Positions 17,904 through 26,825 of a stretch of DNA of 64,000 nucleotides are shown here, piece by piece; position 1 is the first letter of the stretch, and every line of letters begins with the position of its first letter. The position numbers were made by a program, and so were the translations under genes. The DNA is from Hoylesella loescheii (GTDB lineage Bacteria > Bacteroidota > Bacteroidia > Bacteroidales > Bacteroidaceae): contig JADYUK010000007.1 of NCBI GenBank assembly GCA_021531755.1, positions 62,001 to 126,000 of the forward strand. Direction: 5' to 3'. The notes beneath the pieces were generated by a model. It was not told where the DNA came from, did not search any database, and worked only from the letters and a program-made list of their open reading frames with translations.

Positions 17904-20234
17904 ATGAACATTAAGAACATACTGACAACAGCCATGCTGGCAGCCCTCCCGGCTGCTGGCATGGCACAGCAGTCTTCGGTACATTTCGATATGACTGTTT
18001 TTGACGGTGCTTTGAAGGAGAGTGTCTCCAACGGCACCTTCACCGTAGTTTCCCAACTGCCGGCACTGTCTGTTGCCGGCGTGTCAGGCGAGGCGATGCG
18101 CTTCGACGGCTATTCCAATTATGTCAAGGCAAAATTGACGAACAACCCTCTGAGCACTACAAACCTCACAATAAACATCATCCTTGCCCCGGAGACATTC
18201 CCGATGATGAACACGGCAGAGGCGGAGAACACTCCAACCTACGCCACTGTCTTTGGCAATCTCGACGAGGCTGCCAAGAAGGGTTTTGCCATCAAGCTGT
18301 CGTCACAGGGACATCTGCGCTTCACTTTCGCCTCGGCATACGCCAAAGGCTATCTCTTCACCATAGACAGCTCAGAGAAGCTGCCTCTCGGACGCTGGAG
18401 CCAGATAACCGCCGTGCTCGAAAAGGATGCCAACCTCGCCTCGCTCTATCTCAACGGCAACCAGGTGGGCACATGCAAGATGAGCCGTTCAGAAATCATA
18501 CTCTCTGAAGGTGACTATTATATTGGCAAGGACGCCACAGAGCTGAAGGCCGGGCCGTTCCTCATCAACACTTTCTGCGGACTGATAGATGACATCGCCA
18601 TATACAACCAGTCGCTCTCTCCCGCCCAGCTTGCTGCCGTCGACCTCTCTGCCCGTCCCGATTTCAACTATCCTCCGTCGCGCTATGCCTCAAGCCTGTG
18701 GCGCCCGCAGTTCCACGGTATGCCTTCCGGCGGATGGACCAACGAGTGTCACGGTCTGACTTACAGCGACGGGAAATACCATATCTTCTTCCAGAAGAAT
18801 GCTAACGGACCTTATATGGCCCGTCTGCACTGGGGACACATCTCGTCAGAGAACCTCTACAAATGGACAGAGGAACCCATCGCCATCGCCCCAGGCGAGT
18901 GGTATGACATAAAGGGATGCTGGTCGGGCTGTGTCTATGACGACGACAACGGCATCAACGCCATCTACACTGCGGTGGATAACGGAAAGGCAAGAATCGT
19001 GAAAGCCACCCCCGACGACAAGGGGCTCGTGGCGTGGACAAAGCAGGGTGTAATCATCGATGGTCGCCCGGCTGGTCTCTCCGATGACTTCCGCGACCCA
19101 TACTTCTTCGCCAGTGGCGGCAACAAATATATTATTGTAGGCACATCGAAGGACGGCATCGGAGCCTGCACGCTGCACAAATACGACAACGGCAACTGGA
19201 CAAACGACGGTAAGATATTCTTCCGCGGGACGAATGCCAACCAGCATGGCACATTCTGGGAGATGCCTAACATGACCGACATGGGCAACGGCAAATGGCT
19301 CTTCACAGTCACCCCTCTCAACACAGGTGTTGGTGTACGCACCATCTACTGGGTAGGCACCATCAACGCCGACGGCACATTCTCGCCCCTCCATGACCAG
19401 CCCAAGATGCTCGAGATGGGTGGTATATCAAAGGATGGCTACGGCCTGCTCTCTCCCTCCATCTACCAGAAGGACGGCAAGACGCTGCTTCTCGGCATCG
19501 TCCCCGACAAGCTTCCGGGCGAGGTGAACTATGAGATGGGATGGGCACACAACTACTCCCTGCCCCGTGAGATAAGCCTCGACACGAACAACAACCTCAT
19601 ACAGAAGCCGTATGCAGGACTTGCCGCCATGCGCACCGGCGTGACCACCTCGGTGTCCGGGGACCTGACGGGAGAGATATCATTGTCGCCTGTCAGCGGA
19701 CGACAGGTGGAACTGCTCGGCGAGTTCACCGTAGGTTCAGGCGAGATGGGCTTTGATTTCTTCAAATCGGACAACGGGAAGGCAAGGCTCTCGTATAACA
19801 CAGCAGACGGAGTGCTCACTCTCGACCTTACCAAACTCGCACGCCGCAGCAACGATGGCGGTCCATACAATGGTGTGTATGCCGCCACTCTGCCAGAGAA
19901 ACCGGCAGTCGGGGAGAAGCTGAAGCTCCATGTCTTCATCGACGGTTCGATAGCCGACATCTTCGTGAACGACAAGTGGGCTTATTCTGTAAGGATATTC
20001 CCTACAGCTGTTGAAGGCACAGGGACATCAGTGTTTGCGACATCGACCACTGCAGTGGATGTGAAAGCCTGGACTCTCGATGCCGACAAATCAGGCGAGA
20101 CAGGCATCTCGTCTATTTGGACCGTCTCGGCAGCAGGCTCAGAGAGAATATACAATGCAGCAGGCCAGCAGTATTCGGCCATACCCCAAAAAGGTCTTTA
20201 CATATTGAAAGGCAAGAAATATGTTGCCAATTGA
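17904..20234 (+). CDS. Secreted LamG-GH32 fructanase-like protein with variant nucleophile
   Basis: The 776-residue protein has a signal peptide without lipobox (ALPAAGMAQ), a LamG/concanavalin-like beta-sandwich (~25-240) and a GH32 five-bladed propeller plus C-terminal sandwich (~255-720). It ends in the tail IYNAAGQQY...GLYILKGKK. GH32 motifs include WGHISS, WSGCV, FRDP with Asp398 and WEMP with Glu453. The motif that normally reads NDPNG, bearing the nucleophile Asp, reads NECHG here, placing Glu281 at that position. It sits 26 bp after the DUF4960 gene in the operon. It may be an endo-fructanase with altered chemistry, or a fructan-binding protein that has lost activity. Confidence 0.85.
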   Translation: MNIKNILTTAMLAALPAAGMAQQSSVHFDMTVFDGALKESVSNGTFTVVSQLPALSVAGVSGEAMRFDGYSNYVKAKLTNNPLSTTNLTINIILAPETFPMMNTAEAENTPTYATVFGNLDEAAKKGFAIKLSSQGHLRFTFASAYAKGYLFTIDSSEKLPLGRWSQITAVLEKDANLASLYLNGNQVGTCKMSRSEIILSEGDYYIGKDATELKAGPFLINTFCGLIDDIAIYNQSLSPAQLAAVDLSARPDFNYPPSRYASSLWRPQFHGMPSGGWTNECHGLTYSDGKYHIFFQKNANGPYMARLHWGHISSENLYKWTEEPIAIAPGEWYDIKGCWSGCVYDDDNGINAIYTAVDNGKARIVKATPDDKGLVAWTKQGVIIDGRPAGLSDDFRDPYFFASGGNKYIIVGTSKDGIGACTLHKYDNGNWTNDGKIFFRGTNANQHGTFWEMPNMTDMGNGKWLFTVTPLNTGVGVRTIYWVGTINADGTFSPLHDQPKMLEMGGISKDGYGLLSPSIYQKDGKTLLLGIVPDKLPGEVNYEMGWAHNYSLPREISLDTNNNLIQKPYAGLAAMRTGVTTSVSGDLTGEISLSPVSGRQVELLGEFTVGSGEMGFDFFKSDNGKARLSYNTADGVLTLDLTKLARRSNDGGPYNGVYAATLPEKPAVGEKLKLHVFIDGSIADIFVNDKWAYSVRIFPTAVEGTGTSVFATSTTAVDVKAWTLDADKSGETGISSIWTVSAAGSERIYNAAGQQYSAIPQKGLYILKGKKYVAN

Positions 20235-20832
20235 CTCTCTTGTGACAATCGGACTTGCCACTGTCTCTCTCGGCACAATAAACGAGGCTGACGGCAGGCA
20301 GGAGCATGAATTCTGGCTGCGTAATGCCGGCACCGAGGCTGTGTCCATCGTCCAGGGGTACACCTCATGCGGTTGTGTCACTCTCGCTTTCCCCCTTGGT
20401 GAGACCGTACAGCCTGGCGACTCCGTCAGGACGGTCTTAGGCTTCGACCCTAAGGGCAAGGGTGGAGAGTTCTATGAGCGCGGCACGATTGTCTACGGAC
20501 AGCATCGCAAACGTCTCGACCTTGCTATGGAAGGTGTCTGTGTGACATCTGAGGAGACTCTTATGCTCCAGTTCCCTGTCAAGATAAACGATGATATCAG
20601 GCTCTCATCGTCAGGTTTTGACCTCGGCATGATGGCGACAGGCGAGGTGAAGACCCGTAATTTCGCCATACTCCACAGGGACGAGAACGACCGCAGAGAA
20701 TATGTCACAGTGAAGGTTGACATTGACAAGTCTCTAACGAAAGGTGTCCACAGGATAGAGAAGCAGATTAAGACTATCCACAAGGGAAAGGAAATGGACA
20801 TCAGCGTATTCTTTGATGTACGCGTTGAGTGA
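20221..20832 (+). CDS. DUF1573-type protein overlapping the LamG-GH32 gene
   Basis: The 203-residue product starts at ATG 20221, 14 bp before the end of the GH32 gene, so translation is probably coupled. A DUF1573/Ig-like immunoglobulin fold is indicated by the FWLRNAGTEAVSI strand and the TSCGCVTLAF cysteine motif typical of that family, with two such domains possible. No convincing signal peptide is present in the chosen frame, which is odd for a family usually found outside the cytoplasm; an upstream extension would run inside the GH32 gene. Function unknown. It is the last gene of the operon before the hairpin at 20975-21019. Confidence 0.7.
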   Translation: MLPIDSLVTIGLATVSLGTINEADGRQEHEFWLRNAGTEAVSIVQGYTSCGCVTLAFPLGETVQPGDSVRTVLGFDPKGKGGEFYERGTIVYGQHRKRLDLAMEGVCVTSEETLMLQFPVKINDDIRLSSSGFDLGMMATGEVKTRNFAILHRDENDRREYVTVKVDIDKSLTKGVHRIEKQIKTIHKGKEMDISVFFDVRVE

Positions 20833-20974
20833 CAATATCATTGTCCAAGGACAGGAATGCAGAGATTTGGTGGGATACAAGCCACATCTTCCCATTACCA
20901 AAACCCATCGAGGATACGTTATAACCCTTACGCTTCTGGATAGAGGGGTATCCAGTTATTAGCAGACACCTTAT

Positions 20975-21019
20975 GAAGCAGGAGGCAGACGCTGGACATC
21001 AGCGTTTGTCTCCTGCTTC
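20975..21019 (+). terminator. Hairpin terminator of the susC operon
   Basis: GAAGCAGGAG with CTCCTGCTTC, and inside it ACGCTG with CAGCGT, form a ~18-bp stem with one mismatch column. It is followed by TGTTCTTG and lies 142 bp after the DUF1573 stop. The rest of the gap (20833-21309) holds a smaller CTGGATA/TATCCAG hairpin at 20935-20954 and no credible gene. Confidence 0.7.
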
Positions 21020-21217
21020 TGTTCTTGTACAGGCCGATGGGCGCCGGTCTTGACGGCCAGGCTCTCTCAAAGAGTGTGAGGGCAGAAGCGGGACAGGATG
21101 GAAAAAAGGCCTATATCAAGACTGTTGGACGAATGGGATGCATCAACATTCCGGTCATAAGAACACGAAGAAGATTATTCCGATTATCACCGGCTTTACA
21201 AGAGCTGACGTATGGCT

Positions 21218-21305
21218 GGCTCAGAGGCACTGAATGACGGGCTCAGAGGCACTGAATAACGAGCTCAGAGGCACTGGATGACGGGCTCAGAGGTATTGAA
21301 TGAGA
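21218..21305 (+). repeat. Four 22-bp tandem repeats at the broken end of a GH32 gene
   Basis: Contiguous 22-bp copies lie at 21218-21239, 21240-21261, 21262-21283 and 21284-21305, each built on (A/G)GCTCAGAGGCACTGAATGAC with few changes. They end 5 bp before the first in-frame ATG of the GH32 fragment. The period is not a multiple of three and the copies do not encode a repeat peptide. Confidence 0.9.
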
Positions 21306-21309
21306 GGAC

Positions 21310-22005
21310 ATGGCTTTCAGGCAAGACGGCAAGCATTTCACAGCTGACGACCTCGACTACCCTCTCTGGTTAGACTATGGTATGGACAACTACGCTGGTG
21401 TAACATGGAACAACACAGGCGACAGACATCTTCTGATAGGTTGGATGAACAACTGGCAATATGCGGACCGCGTGCCATGCTCACCATGGAGATCGGCAAT
21501 GACACTGCCACGCGAGCTGAAACTTGTCGAGTATAACGGGACACCACACCTCACAAGTGCAGTCATTGGAGAGATTAGCGGTATTGCTGACGAGTGGAAC
21601 GATGTGGCCTCAACATTCGATGCGAAAGACGCCTACCAGCTCCATCTTGAACTGGACCTTAACTCAAACAGCAACATCACACTGTCTAATGCCCAAGGTG
21701 AGAAATTCTCTGTCGACATCAACGTCTCCGCGAAGATGCTGTCAGTACACCGCAACTCGGCTACTGGTGTGACAAATTTCGCACCGACATTCTCTATCCC
21801 GTCAATAAACGCACCATTGAACACATCAGGCAACAAGCTCACACTTGACTTCTATGTCGACCGTTCTTCTGTCGAGCTGATAGCATCTGACGGCCTTACT
21901 TCGGTCACGAACCTTGTTTTCCCTCAGACGATATACAACAGCCTCTCTGTAACGGGAACAAGTTACAATGCAAAGGTGAGAAATCTACGCAGTGTTTGGA
22001 AATAA
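21310..22005 (+). pseudogene. GH32 C-terminal fragment
   Basis: The frame encodes 231 residues matching the end of a GH32 propeller (DYGMDNYAGVTWNNTG, GWMNNWQYADRVP, LPRELKL) and the complete C-terminal beta-sandwich (FYVDRSSVELIASDG, TNLVFPQTIYNSL). Alignment by eye with the intact GH32 downstream shows that about the first 370 residues, including all three catalytic acids, are missing. No signal peptide remains. The break coincides with a 22-bp tandem array at 21218-21305. It is probably a decaying remnant; a stand-alone beta-sandwich product cannot be excluded because the frame has no internal stops. Confidence 0.85.
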
Positions 22006-22167
22006 ACGCTGGCTATGCCCACGTTTCCCCGCCATGGCAATTCAAACAAGTTTGAGGTTGCTCATCTGGATTATCAAAAAAAGGTCTTTTATTGGTAAAT
22101 ATATTTCAAAGAACGATATTTGTTAGTAATTGTATCATTTGTTAAAGTCATATCGGCCTGTACGATA

Positions 22168-22175
22168 TAATTTTG
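22168..22175 (+). promoter_or_regulatory. Candidate -7 box upstream of the GH32 gene
   Basis: TAATTTTG fits the -7 consensus. The nearest TTTG (22138-22141) is 26 bp away, outside normal spacing. It would give a long leader of about 435 nt to the start at 22617. The 611-bp gap 22006-22616 contains no credible gene. Confidence 0.35.
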
Positions 22176-22418
22176 CATACAGAAAAGGCGGAGTACACCT
22201 TAGGAACCCTTCCTGATGGGTCTCCTCCCGACGACAAAGAAGCGATGAAATACTCCCGTTCCGGACATCGTTCATAACGGTATCAGCGCATTCTTGTCTG
22301 AAAAAATGTTTATGTTGATTCTGTAGTTAGGTATTTAATAATAATATTTGCTTTAGCCCCTTACATGTATGGGAATATGTGTGATGGGTATTGCAGAGAT
22401 TGGTGACGGTGTGTGGTA

Positions 22419-22442
22419 TGTCACACAATGTGTCACATCATG
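22419..22442 (+). promoter_or_regulatory. Direct 12-bp repeat, candidate operator
   Basis: TGTCACACAATG at 22419-22430 is followed directly by TGTCACATCATG at 22431-22442. A tandem pair of this size upstream of a fructan gene could be a regulator-binding site. This is only a suggestion. Confidence 0.3.
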
Positions 22443-22616
22443 CACCAAATATCTGCTTCAATAAAGGTATTAATGGCATAGGCCTAATAAGGAGAAAAGA
22501 TTGTTTTTTAGGATAATTATCGTGTGCGACTCTTCTGTCAATGGTATGGCCATGACAGCAGAGTTTTGCACACTTCATGGAAAGAAACATCAGTAAAAAC
22601 TCATTATAATATATCT

Positions 22617-24338
22617 ATGAAACTATCAAGACACATACTTATGTCAGCAGCTGTCACAGCGATGGCATTAGCAATTTCCACAGGCACACCTGTCAACGCA
22701 CAGACGCCTCAGTTCCTTGGCGACGGCCACGCCCTTGTCAAGATTGACACACAGAAGAAGTATATCCTTCTACCTGTCGAGGAGAAGGAGGAGAATGCCC
22801 ACATCAGAGTTGTCAAGGACAACCAGCTGGTGAAGACGGTCAACTGCCGCCTTGCTGTCGACAAGGTTGACTACTTCGTTCCGCTTGAGGTAGAGAAAGG
22901 CCAGGCGCTCCACATAGCTTTCGCGCGCAATCCACGCTACACTGGTGCTATGGAGGGCTTCACATGCTGGAAGAAGATTGCATATACAGACAAGTTTGAC
23001 ACAAAGAATGTTGAGAAGCACCGCCCTGCCTACCATCATACTCCTGCATACGGTTGGATGAATGATCCTAACGGAATGTTCTATAAAGATGGTGTCTGGC
23101 ATCTTTGCTATCAGTTTAATCCTTATGGGTCTCAATGGGAGAATCTCTCATGGGGCCACTCATCAAGCACAGACCTCACCAGCTGGACAACAGAGCCTAC
23201 AGCACTGGAGCCAGATGCATTGGGAATGATATTCAGCGGATGCTGTGTTGTAGACAAGGAGAATACAGCAGGTTTCGGCAAGGATGCCATCGTGGCACTC
23301 TACACAACGGCTGGTGCAAGACAGACCCAGTCGCTGGCATACAGTACAGACGGCGGAAAGACATTCAAGAAATACGAGGGCAACCCTATCATCACATCCA
23401 ATGTCCCAGACTTCCGCGACCCACATGTGTTCTGGAACGCAGAGGCTGGATTCTGGAATATGATTCTCGCTGCCGGACAGCAGATGAGCATTTACTCATC
23501 TACAAACCTCAAGGACTGGAAGCACGAGAGCGACTTTGGTGCCGAGTATGGCAACCACGGAGGAGTATGGGAATGTCCAGACCTCATGAAGCTTAAAGTG
23601 GCTGGTACTGGTGCAGAGAAATGGATGCTTATCTGCAACATCAACCCAGGAGGCCCTTATGGCGGTTCCGCTACACAGTATTTCGTCGGTCAGTTTGACG
23701 GACATAAGTTCACATGCGAGGACAGCCCTGAGGAGACGAAGTGGATGGATTATGGCAAGGACCACTATGCTACCATAACATTCGACAATGCTCCAGACAA
23801 CCGTCATGTAGCGATAGCATGGATGAGCAACTGGCAGTATGCCAACCAGGTCCCGACAAAGCAGTTCCGCTCAGCAAACTCCATCGCACGTGACCTTGGT
23901 CTCTTTGAGCACAATGGTGAGACATACTGCAGCGTAAAGCCTTCACCTGAATATACCGCCGCACGCGGCAAACAGCTCAGACAGCCTTCAGAGGCATGTG
24001 AGATAGTCGTGACTCTGAGAGGTGACGCTAAGATAACCCTCAGCAACAGCAAGGGGGAGCGTGTCGTGATGACATACGACGAGAGTGATGAGACATTCGA
24101 TATGGACCGTCGTCGCTCTGGGGATGTCTCTTTCAGCGATGCCTTCCCATATGTGACAGCAGCTCCGACACACGGCAAGCTGCGCCAGATACGCATCTTT
24201 GTTGACAGATGCAGTGTAGAAGCCTTTGACAGTGAGGGCCACATGGCAATGACAAACCTTGTCTTCCCTTCCAAGCCTTATGACCGCATACAGATAAAGG
24301 GCAAGGCAAAGGCAAAGATATATACCATAAAGCACTGA
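22617..24338 (+). CDS. GH32 exo-fructanase (levanase/inulinase/invertase type)
   Basis: The product starts at ATG 22617 (573 residues) because a signal peptide opens there (MKLSRHILMSAAV...PVNAQ); the longer open frame upstream is not credible. An N-terminal beta-sandwich of the DUF4980 type (~25-125) precedes the GH32 propeller with nucleophile Asp150 (GWMNDPNG), Asp268 (FRDP) and acid/base Glu319 (WECPD). A C-terminal beta-sandwich (FVDRCSVEAFDSEG) closes the protein. This layout matches BT1765 of the B. thetaiotaomicron fructan locus, a periplasmic exo-acting fructosidase releasing fructose. The MFS transporter and fructokinase that follow would import and phosphorylate that fructose. All catalytic residues are present. 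Confidence 0.93.
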   Translation: MKLSRHILMSAAVTAMALAISTGTPVNAQTPQFLGDGHALVKIDTQKKYILLPVEEKEENAHIRVVKDNQLVKTVNCRLAVDKVDYFVPLEVEKGQALHIAFARNPRYTGAMEGFTCWKKIAYTDKFDTKNVEKHRPAYHHTPAYGWMNDPNGMFYKDGVWHLCYQFNPYGSQWENLSWGHSSSTDLTSWTTEPTALEPDALGMIFSGCCVVDKENTAGFGKDAIVALYTTAGARQTQSLAYSTDGGKTFKKYEGNPIITSNVPDFRDPHVFWNAEAGFWNMILAAGQQMSIYSSTNLKDWKHESDFGAEYGNHGGVWECPDLMKLKVAGTGAEKWMLICNINPGGPYGGSATQYFVGQFDGHKFTCEDSPEETKWMDYGKDHYATITFDNAPDNRHVAIAWMSNWQYANQVPTKQFRSANSIARDLGLFEHNGETYCSVKPSPEYTAARGKQLRQPSEACEIVVTLRGDAKITLSNSKGERVVMTYDESDETFDMDRRRSGDVSFSDAFPYVTAAPTHGKLRQIRIFVDRCSVEAFDSEGHMAMTNLVFPSKPYDRIQIKGKAKAKIYTIKH

Positions 24339-24419
24339 CGCCCCGACGCCTCCACCCCATGTGTGTGTATGCCCCCGGATGTTTCTGCCATGGCATACAG
24401 CATTACGAGTTGAGCGGAT

Positions 24420-24453
24420 GTGTGGCGGCAGAGCTGAGCTCCAACCGCCACAC
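24420..24453 (+). terminator. Hairpin after the GH32 gene
   Basis: A 9-bp stem (GTGTGGCGG at 24420-24428, CCGCCACAC at 24445-24453) lies 82 bp after the stop codon. No T run follows, so it may only reduce or process the transcript before the transporter gene. Confidence 0.5.
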
Positions 24454-24539
24454 ACCCCTCACGGGAAAGACGCTCTTTATAACTACACCTAATTAAAATA
24501 ACAAGTACTCCCCCCAAAAATCCCCCTGCACACCTACTT

Positions 24540-25703
24540 ATGAACAATATCAAGAACCTATCTCTGATATCCGTTATGCTTACATTCTTCGCCATGGGTT
24601 TTGTTGACCTTGTAGGCATAGCGTCAAACTACGTGAAAGCAGATCTCGGTCTGACTGATTCAGTAGCTAACATCTTCCCTTCGCTTGTCTTCTTCTGGTT
24701 CCTTATCTTCTCTGTCCCGACAGGAATGCTTATGAACCGTATCGGACGCAAGAAGACCGTTATACTCTCTCTCATTGTGACTGTAGCGTCGTTGCTACTT
24801 CCTCTTGCAGGCGACAGTTTCGGCATAATGCTTTGCTCTTTCTCTCTTCTCGGCATAGGCAACGCATTGATGCAGACCTCATTGAATCCTCTTGTCTCCT
24901 CTGTCATCCGTGGAGGCAATCTCGCAGCCACACTGACATTCGGTCAGTTTGTCAAGGCTATAGCATCATTCCTTGCTCCATACATTGCAGTATGGGGAGC
25001 GACGGCTGCCATTCCGACATTCGGCATAGGCTGGCGTGTACTGTTCCCTATATATGCCATTGTGGGCATTCTTGCCACTCTCATGCTTGCGTCTACCCCA
25101 ATCGAGGAGGAGCAGCAGACAGGCCGCGCCTCATCATTCACTGACTGTGTGAAGCTTCTTGCCCACCCTGCAGTCCTTCTATCCTTCCTTGGCATCATGT
25201 GTCATGTTGGTATCGATGTAGGAACAAACGCTACAGCTCCAAAGATTCTCATGGAGCGTCTTGGCATGTCTCTTCATGATGCGGCCTTCGCCACATCGCT
25301 TTACTTCGCCTTCCGTACCTTAGGTTCTCTGACAGGCTCATTCCTTCTCCGCATTATCGGTAACAGGACTTTCTTCCTCATCAGCGTCATTATGATGGGA
25401 TTGTCTATGTTAGGCATGGCGTTTGGAGAATCAAAGACAATACTCTACATAGCTATCGCGCTTGTCGGTTTCGGCAACTCAAACATCTTCCCACTTGTAT
25501 TCTCACACGCCCTCAAGAGCGACAGCAGCCATGAGAATGAGATAAGCGGACTGATGATTATGGGTCTTTTCGGTGGCACAGTATTCCCTCTCCTGATGGG
25601 TTTTGCCAGCGACGCTGCAGGCCAGATAGCAGCTGTCGGAGTGATGGCAATAGGTGTTATCTACCTGTTCACGTTCATGCCAAAGATTAAGAACGAGCAT
25701 TAA
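24540..25703 (+). CDS. MFS sugar permease, probable fructose importer
   Basis: The 387-residue inner-membrane protein has about 12 hydrophobic helices and the FucP/MFS signature after helix 2 (GMLMNRIGRKKT). It belongs to the sugar:H+ symporter group that includes BT1758, the fructose transporter of the B. thetaiotaomicron fructan locus. It lies between an exo-acting GH32 and a fructokinase, so import of free fructose is the natural role. The start ATG at 24540 opens directly into the first conserved helix (MLTFFAMGFVDLVGIASNYV). Spacing from the GH32 gene is 201 bp. Substrate is inferred from context. Confidence 0.88.
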   Translation: MNNIKNLSLISVMLTFFAMGFVDLVGIASNYVKADLGLTDSVANIFPSLVFFWFLIFSVPTGMLMNRIGRKKTVILSLIVTVASLLLPLAGDSFGIMLCSFSLLGIGNALMQTSLNPLVSSVIRGGNLAATLTFGQFVKAIASFLAPYIAVWGATAAIPTFGIGWRVLFPIYAIVGILATLMLASTPIEEEQQTGRASSFTDCVKLLAHPAVLLSFLGIMCHVGIDVGTNATAPKILMERLGMSLHDAAFATSLYFAFRTLGSLTGSFLLRIIGNRTFFLISVIMMGLSMLGMAFGESKTILYIAIALVGFGNSNIFPLVFSHALKSDSSHENEISGLMIMGLFGGTVFPLLMGFASDAAGQIAAVGVMAIGVIYLFTFMPKIKNEH

Positions 25704-25863
25704 TCCGTACCGTTCGGATATCAGGAAATCAATAAACGCCAACATCCTTTTAATAAGCCTTAAGCCCCATGATGTCTATATCGATGAGCTTGGCAGTAAA
25801 AGATTTGACGCATCATCCATTTTTATTCACTTGAGAACTGATACAATCATAAAAAACATATCT

Positions 25864-26739
25864 ATGGAAAGAAAAATAATAGTAGGCCTTGGTGAGGCTC
25901 TTTGGGACTGTCTCCCAGAAGGTCGTAAGATTGGTGGTGCTCCTGCCAACTTCGCCTATCATGCGTCCCAATTTGGTTTTGACTCCTACGCTGTCAGTGC
26001 TGTTGGCAAGGATGCACTTGGCGACGAGACCATCGAGGCCTTGAAGGCCAACGGTCTGAAACTCGAGATGCCGCGTGTTGACTTCCCTACAGGTCAGGTG
26101 CAGGTGACGCTTGACGAGGACGGTGTTGCCACATACGATATCAAGGAAGGCTCCGCATGGGACAACATCCCATTCACTCCTGAGATTGAGGCTCTCGCGA
26201 AGGAGTGCTGTGCTGTTTGCTTCGGCTCACTCGCCCAGCGCAACAATGTATCGCGTGATACCATCTACCGTTTCCTTGACGCCACCCCTAAGGACTGCAT
26301 GCGTATTTTCGACATCAACCTCCGTCAGAACTTCTACTCGAAGGAGATTATCCAGGAGTCTCTCCAGCGCGCCAATGTGATGAAAATCAACGACGAGGAG
26401 CTGGTAATTCTCGGCCGGATGTTCGGCTATCCAGGGTTGGACTTCGAGAACAAGTGCTGGCTCATTCTCGGCAAGTACAATCTCGACATGCTCGTCCTCA
26501 CGTGTGGTGTCAATGGAAGCTATGTCTTCTCAAAGGGCGCGATGTCATATCTTGAGACACCGAAGGTAGAGGTTGCTGATACCGTAGGAGCAGGTGACTC
26601 GTTCACAGGGTCGTTCGTTGCATCTATCCTCTCCGGGAAACCTATCGCCGAGGCTCACCGCATAGGTGTCAATGTCAGCGCATATGTCTGCACACAGAAT
26701 GGTGCGATGCCAGTCATTCCAGAAGAACTGAAGAAATAA
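25864..26739 (+). CDS. Fructokinase, PfkB family
   Basis: The 291-residue cytoplasmic kinase starts at ATG 25864 (MERKIIVGLGEALWDCLPEG); the open frame reaching further upstream lacks conservation and overlaps the end of the transporter. The sugar-binding N-terminal GGAPANFAYHASQFG and the ATP/anion-hole motif DTVGAGDSFTGSF with catalytic base Asp245 identify a PfkB-type ribokinase-fold enzyme of the fructokinase subgroup. It makes fructose 6-phosphate from imported fructose with ATP. It follows the transporter by 160 bp and completes the catabolic part of the fructan locus; BT1757 is the counterpart in B. thetaiotaomicron. Confidence 0.92.
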   Translation: MERKIIVGLGEALWDCLPEGRKIGGAPANFAYHASQFGFDSYAVSAVGKDALGDETIEALKANGLKLEMPRVDFPTGQVQVTLDEDGVATYDIKEGSAWDNIPFTPEIEALAKECCAVCFGSLAQRNNVSRDTIYRFLDATPKDCMRIFDINLRQNFYSKEIIQESLQRANVMKINDEELVILGRMFGYPGLDFENKCWLILGKYNLDMLVLTCGVNGSYVFSKGAMSYLETPKVEVADTVGAGDSFTGSFVASILSGKPIAEAHRIGVNVSAYVCTQNGAMPVIPEELKK

Positions 26740-26753
26740 AAAATGCATAATAG

Positions 26754-26791
26754 TGGATATGCGAGAGCACACAGACTGATGAGCATATCCA
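26754..26791 (+). terminator. Hairpin after fructokinase
   Basis: A 9-bp stem TGGATATGC / GCATATCCA (26754-26762, 26783-26791) lies 15 bp after the fructokinase stop. It is followed by weak TATTAG sequence. Confidence 0.5.
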
Positions 26792-26825
26792 TATTAGCTG
26801 AAGCTGCACAAACAATTTCTTTTTC

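Noticed and set aside
21025..21237. Short frame before the GH32 remnant, in the same reading phase
   Set aside because: It has no resemblance to GH32 N-terminal sequence and overlaps a terminator region and the repeat array.
21218..21305. Possible CRISPR-like short repeats of 22 bp
   Set aside because: Copies abut without spacers; this is a simple tandem repeat.
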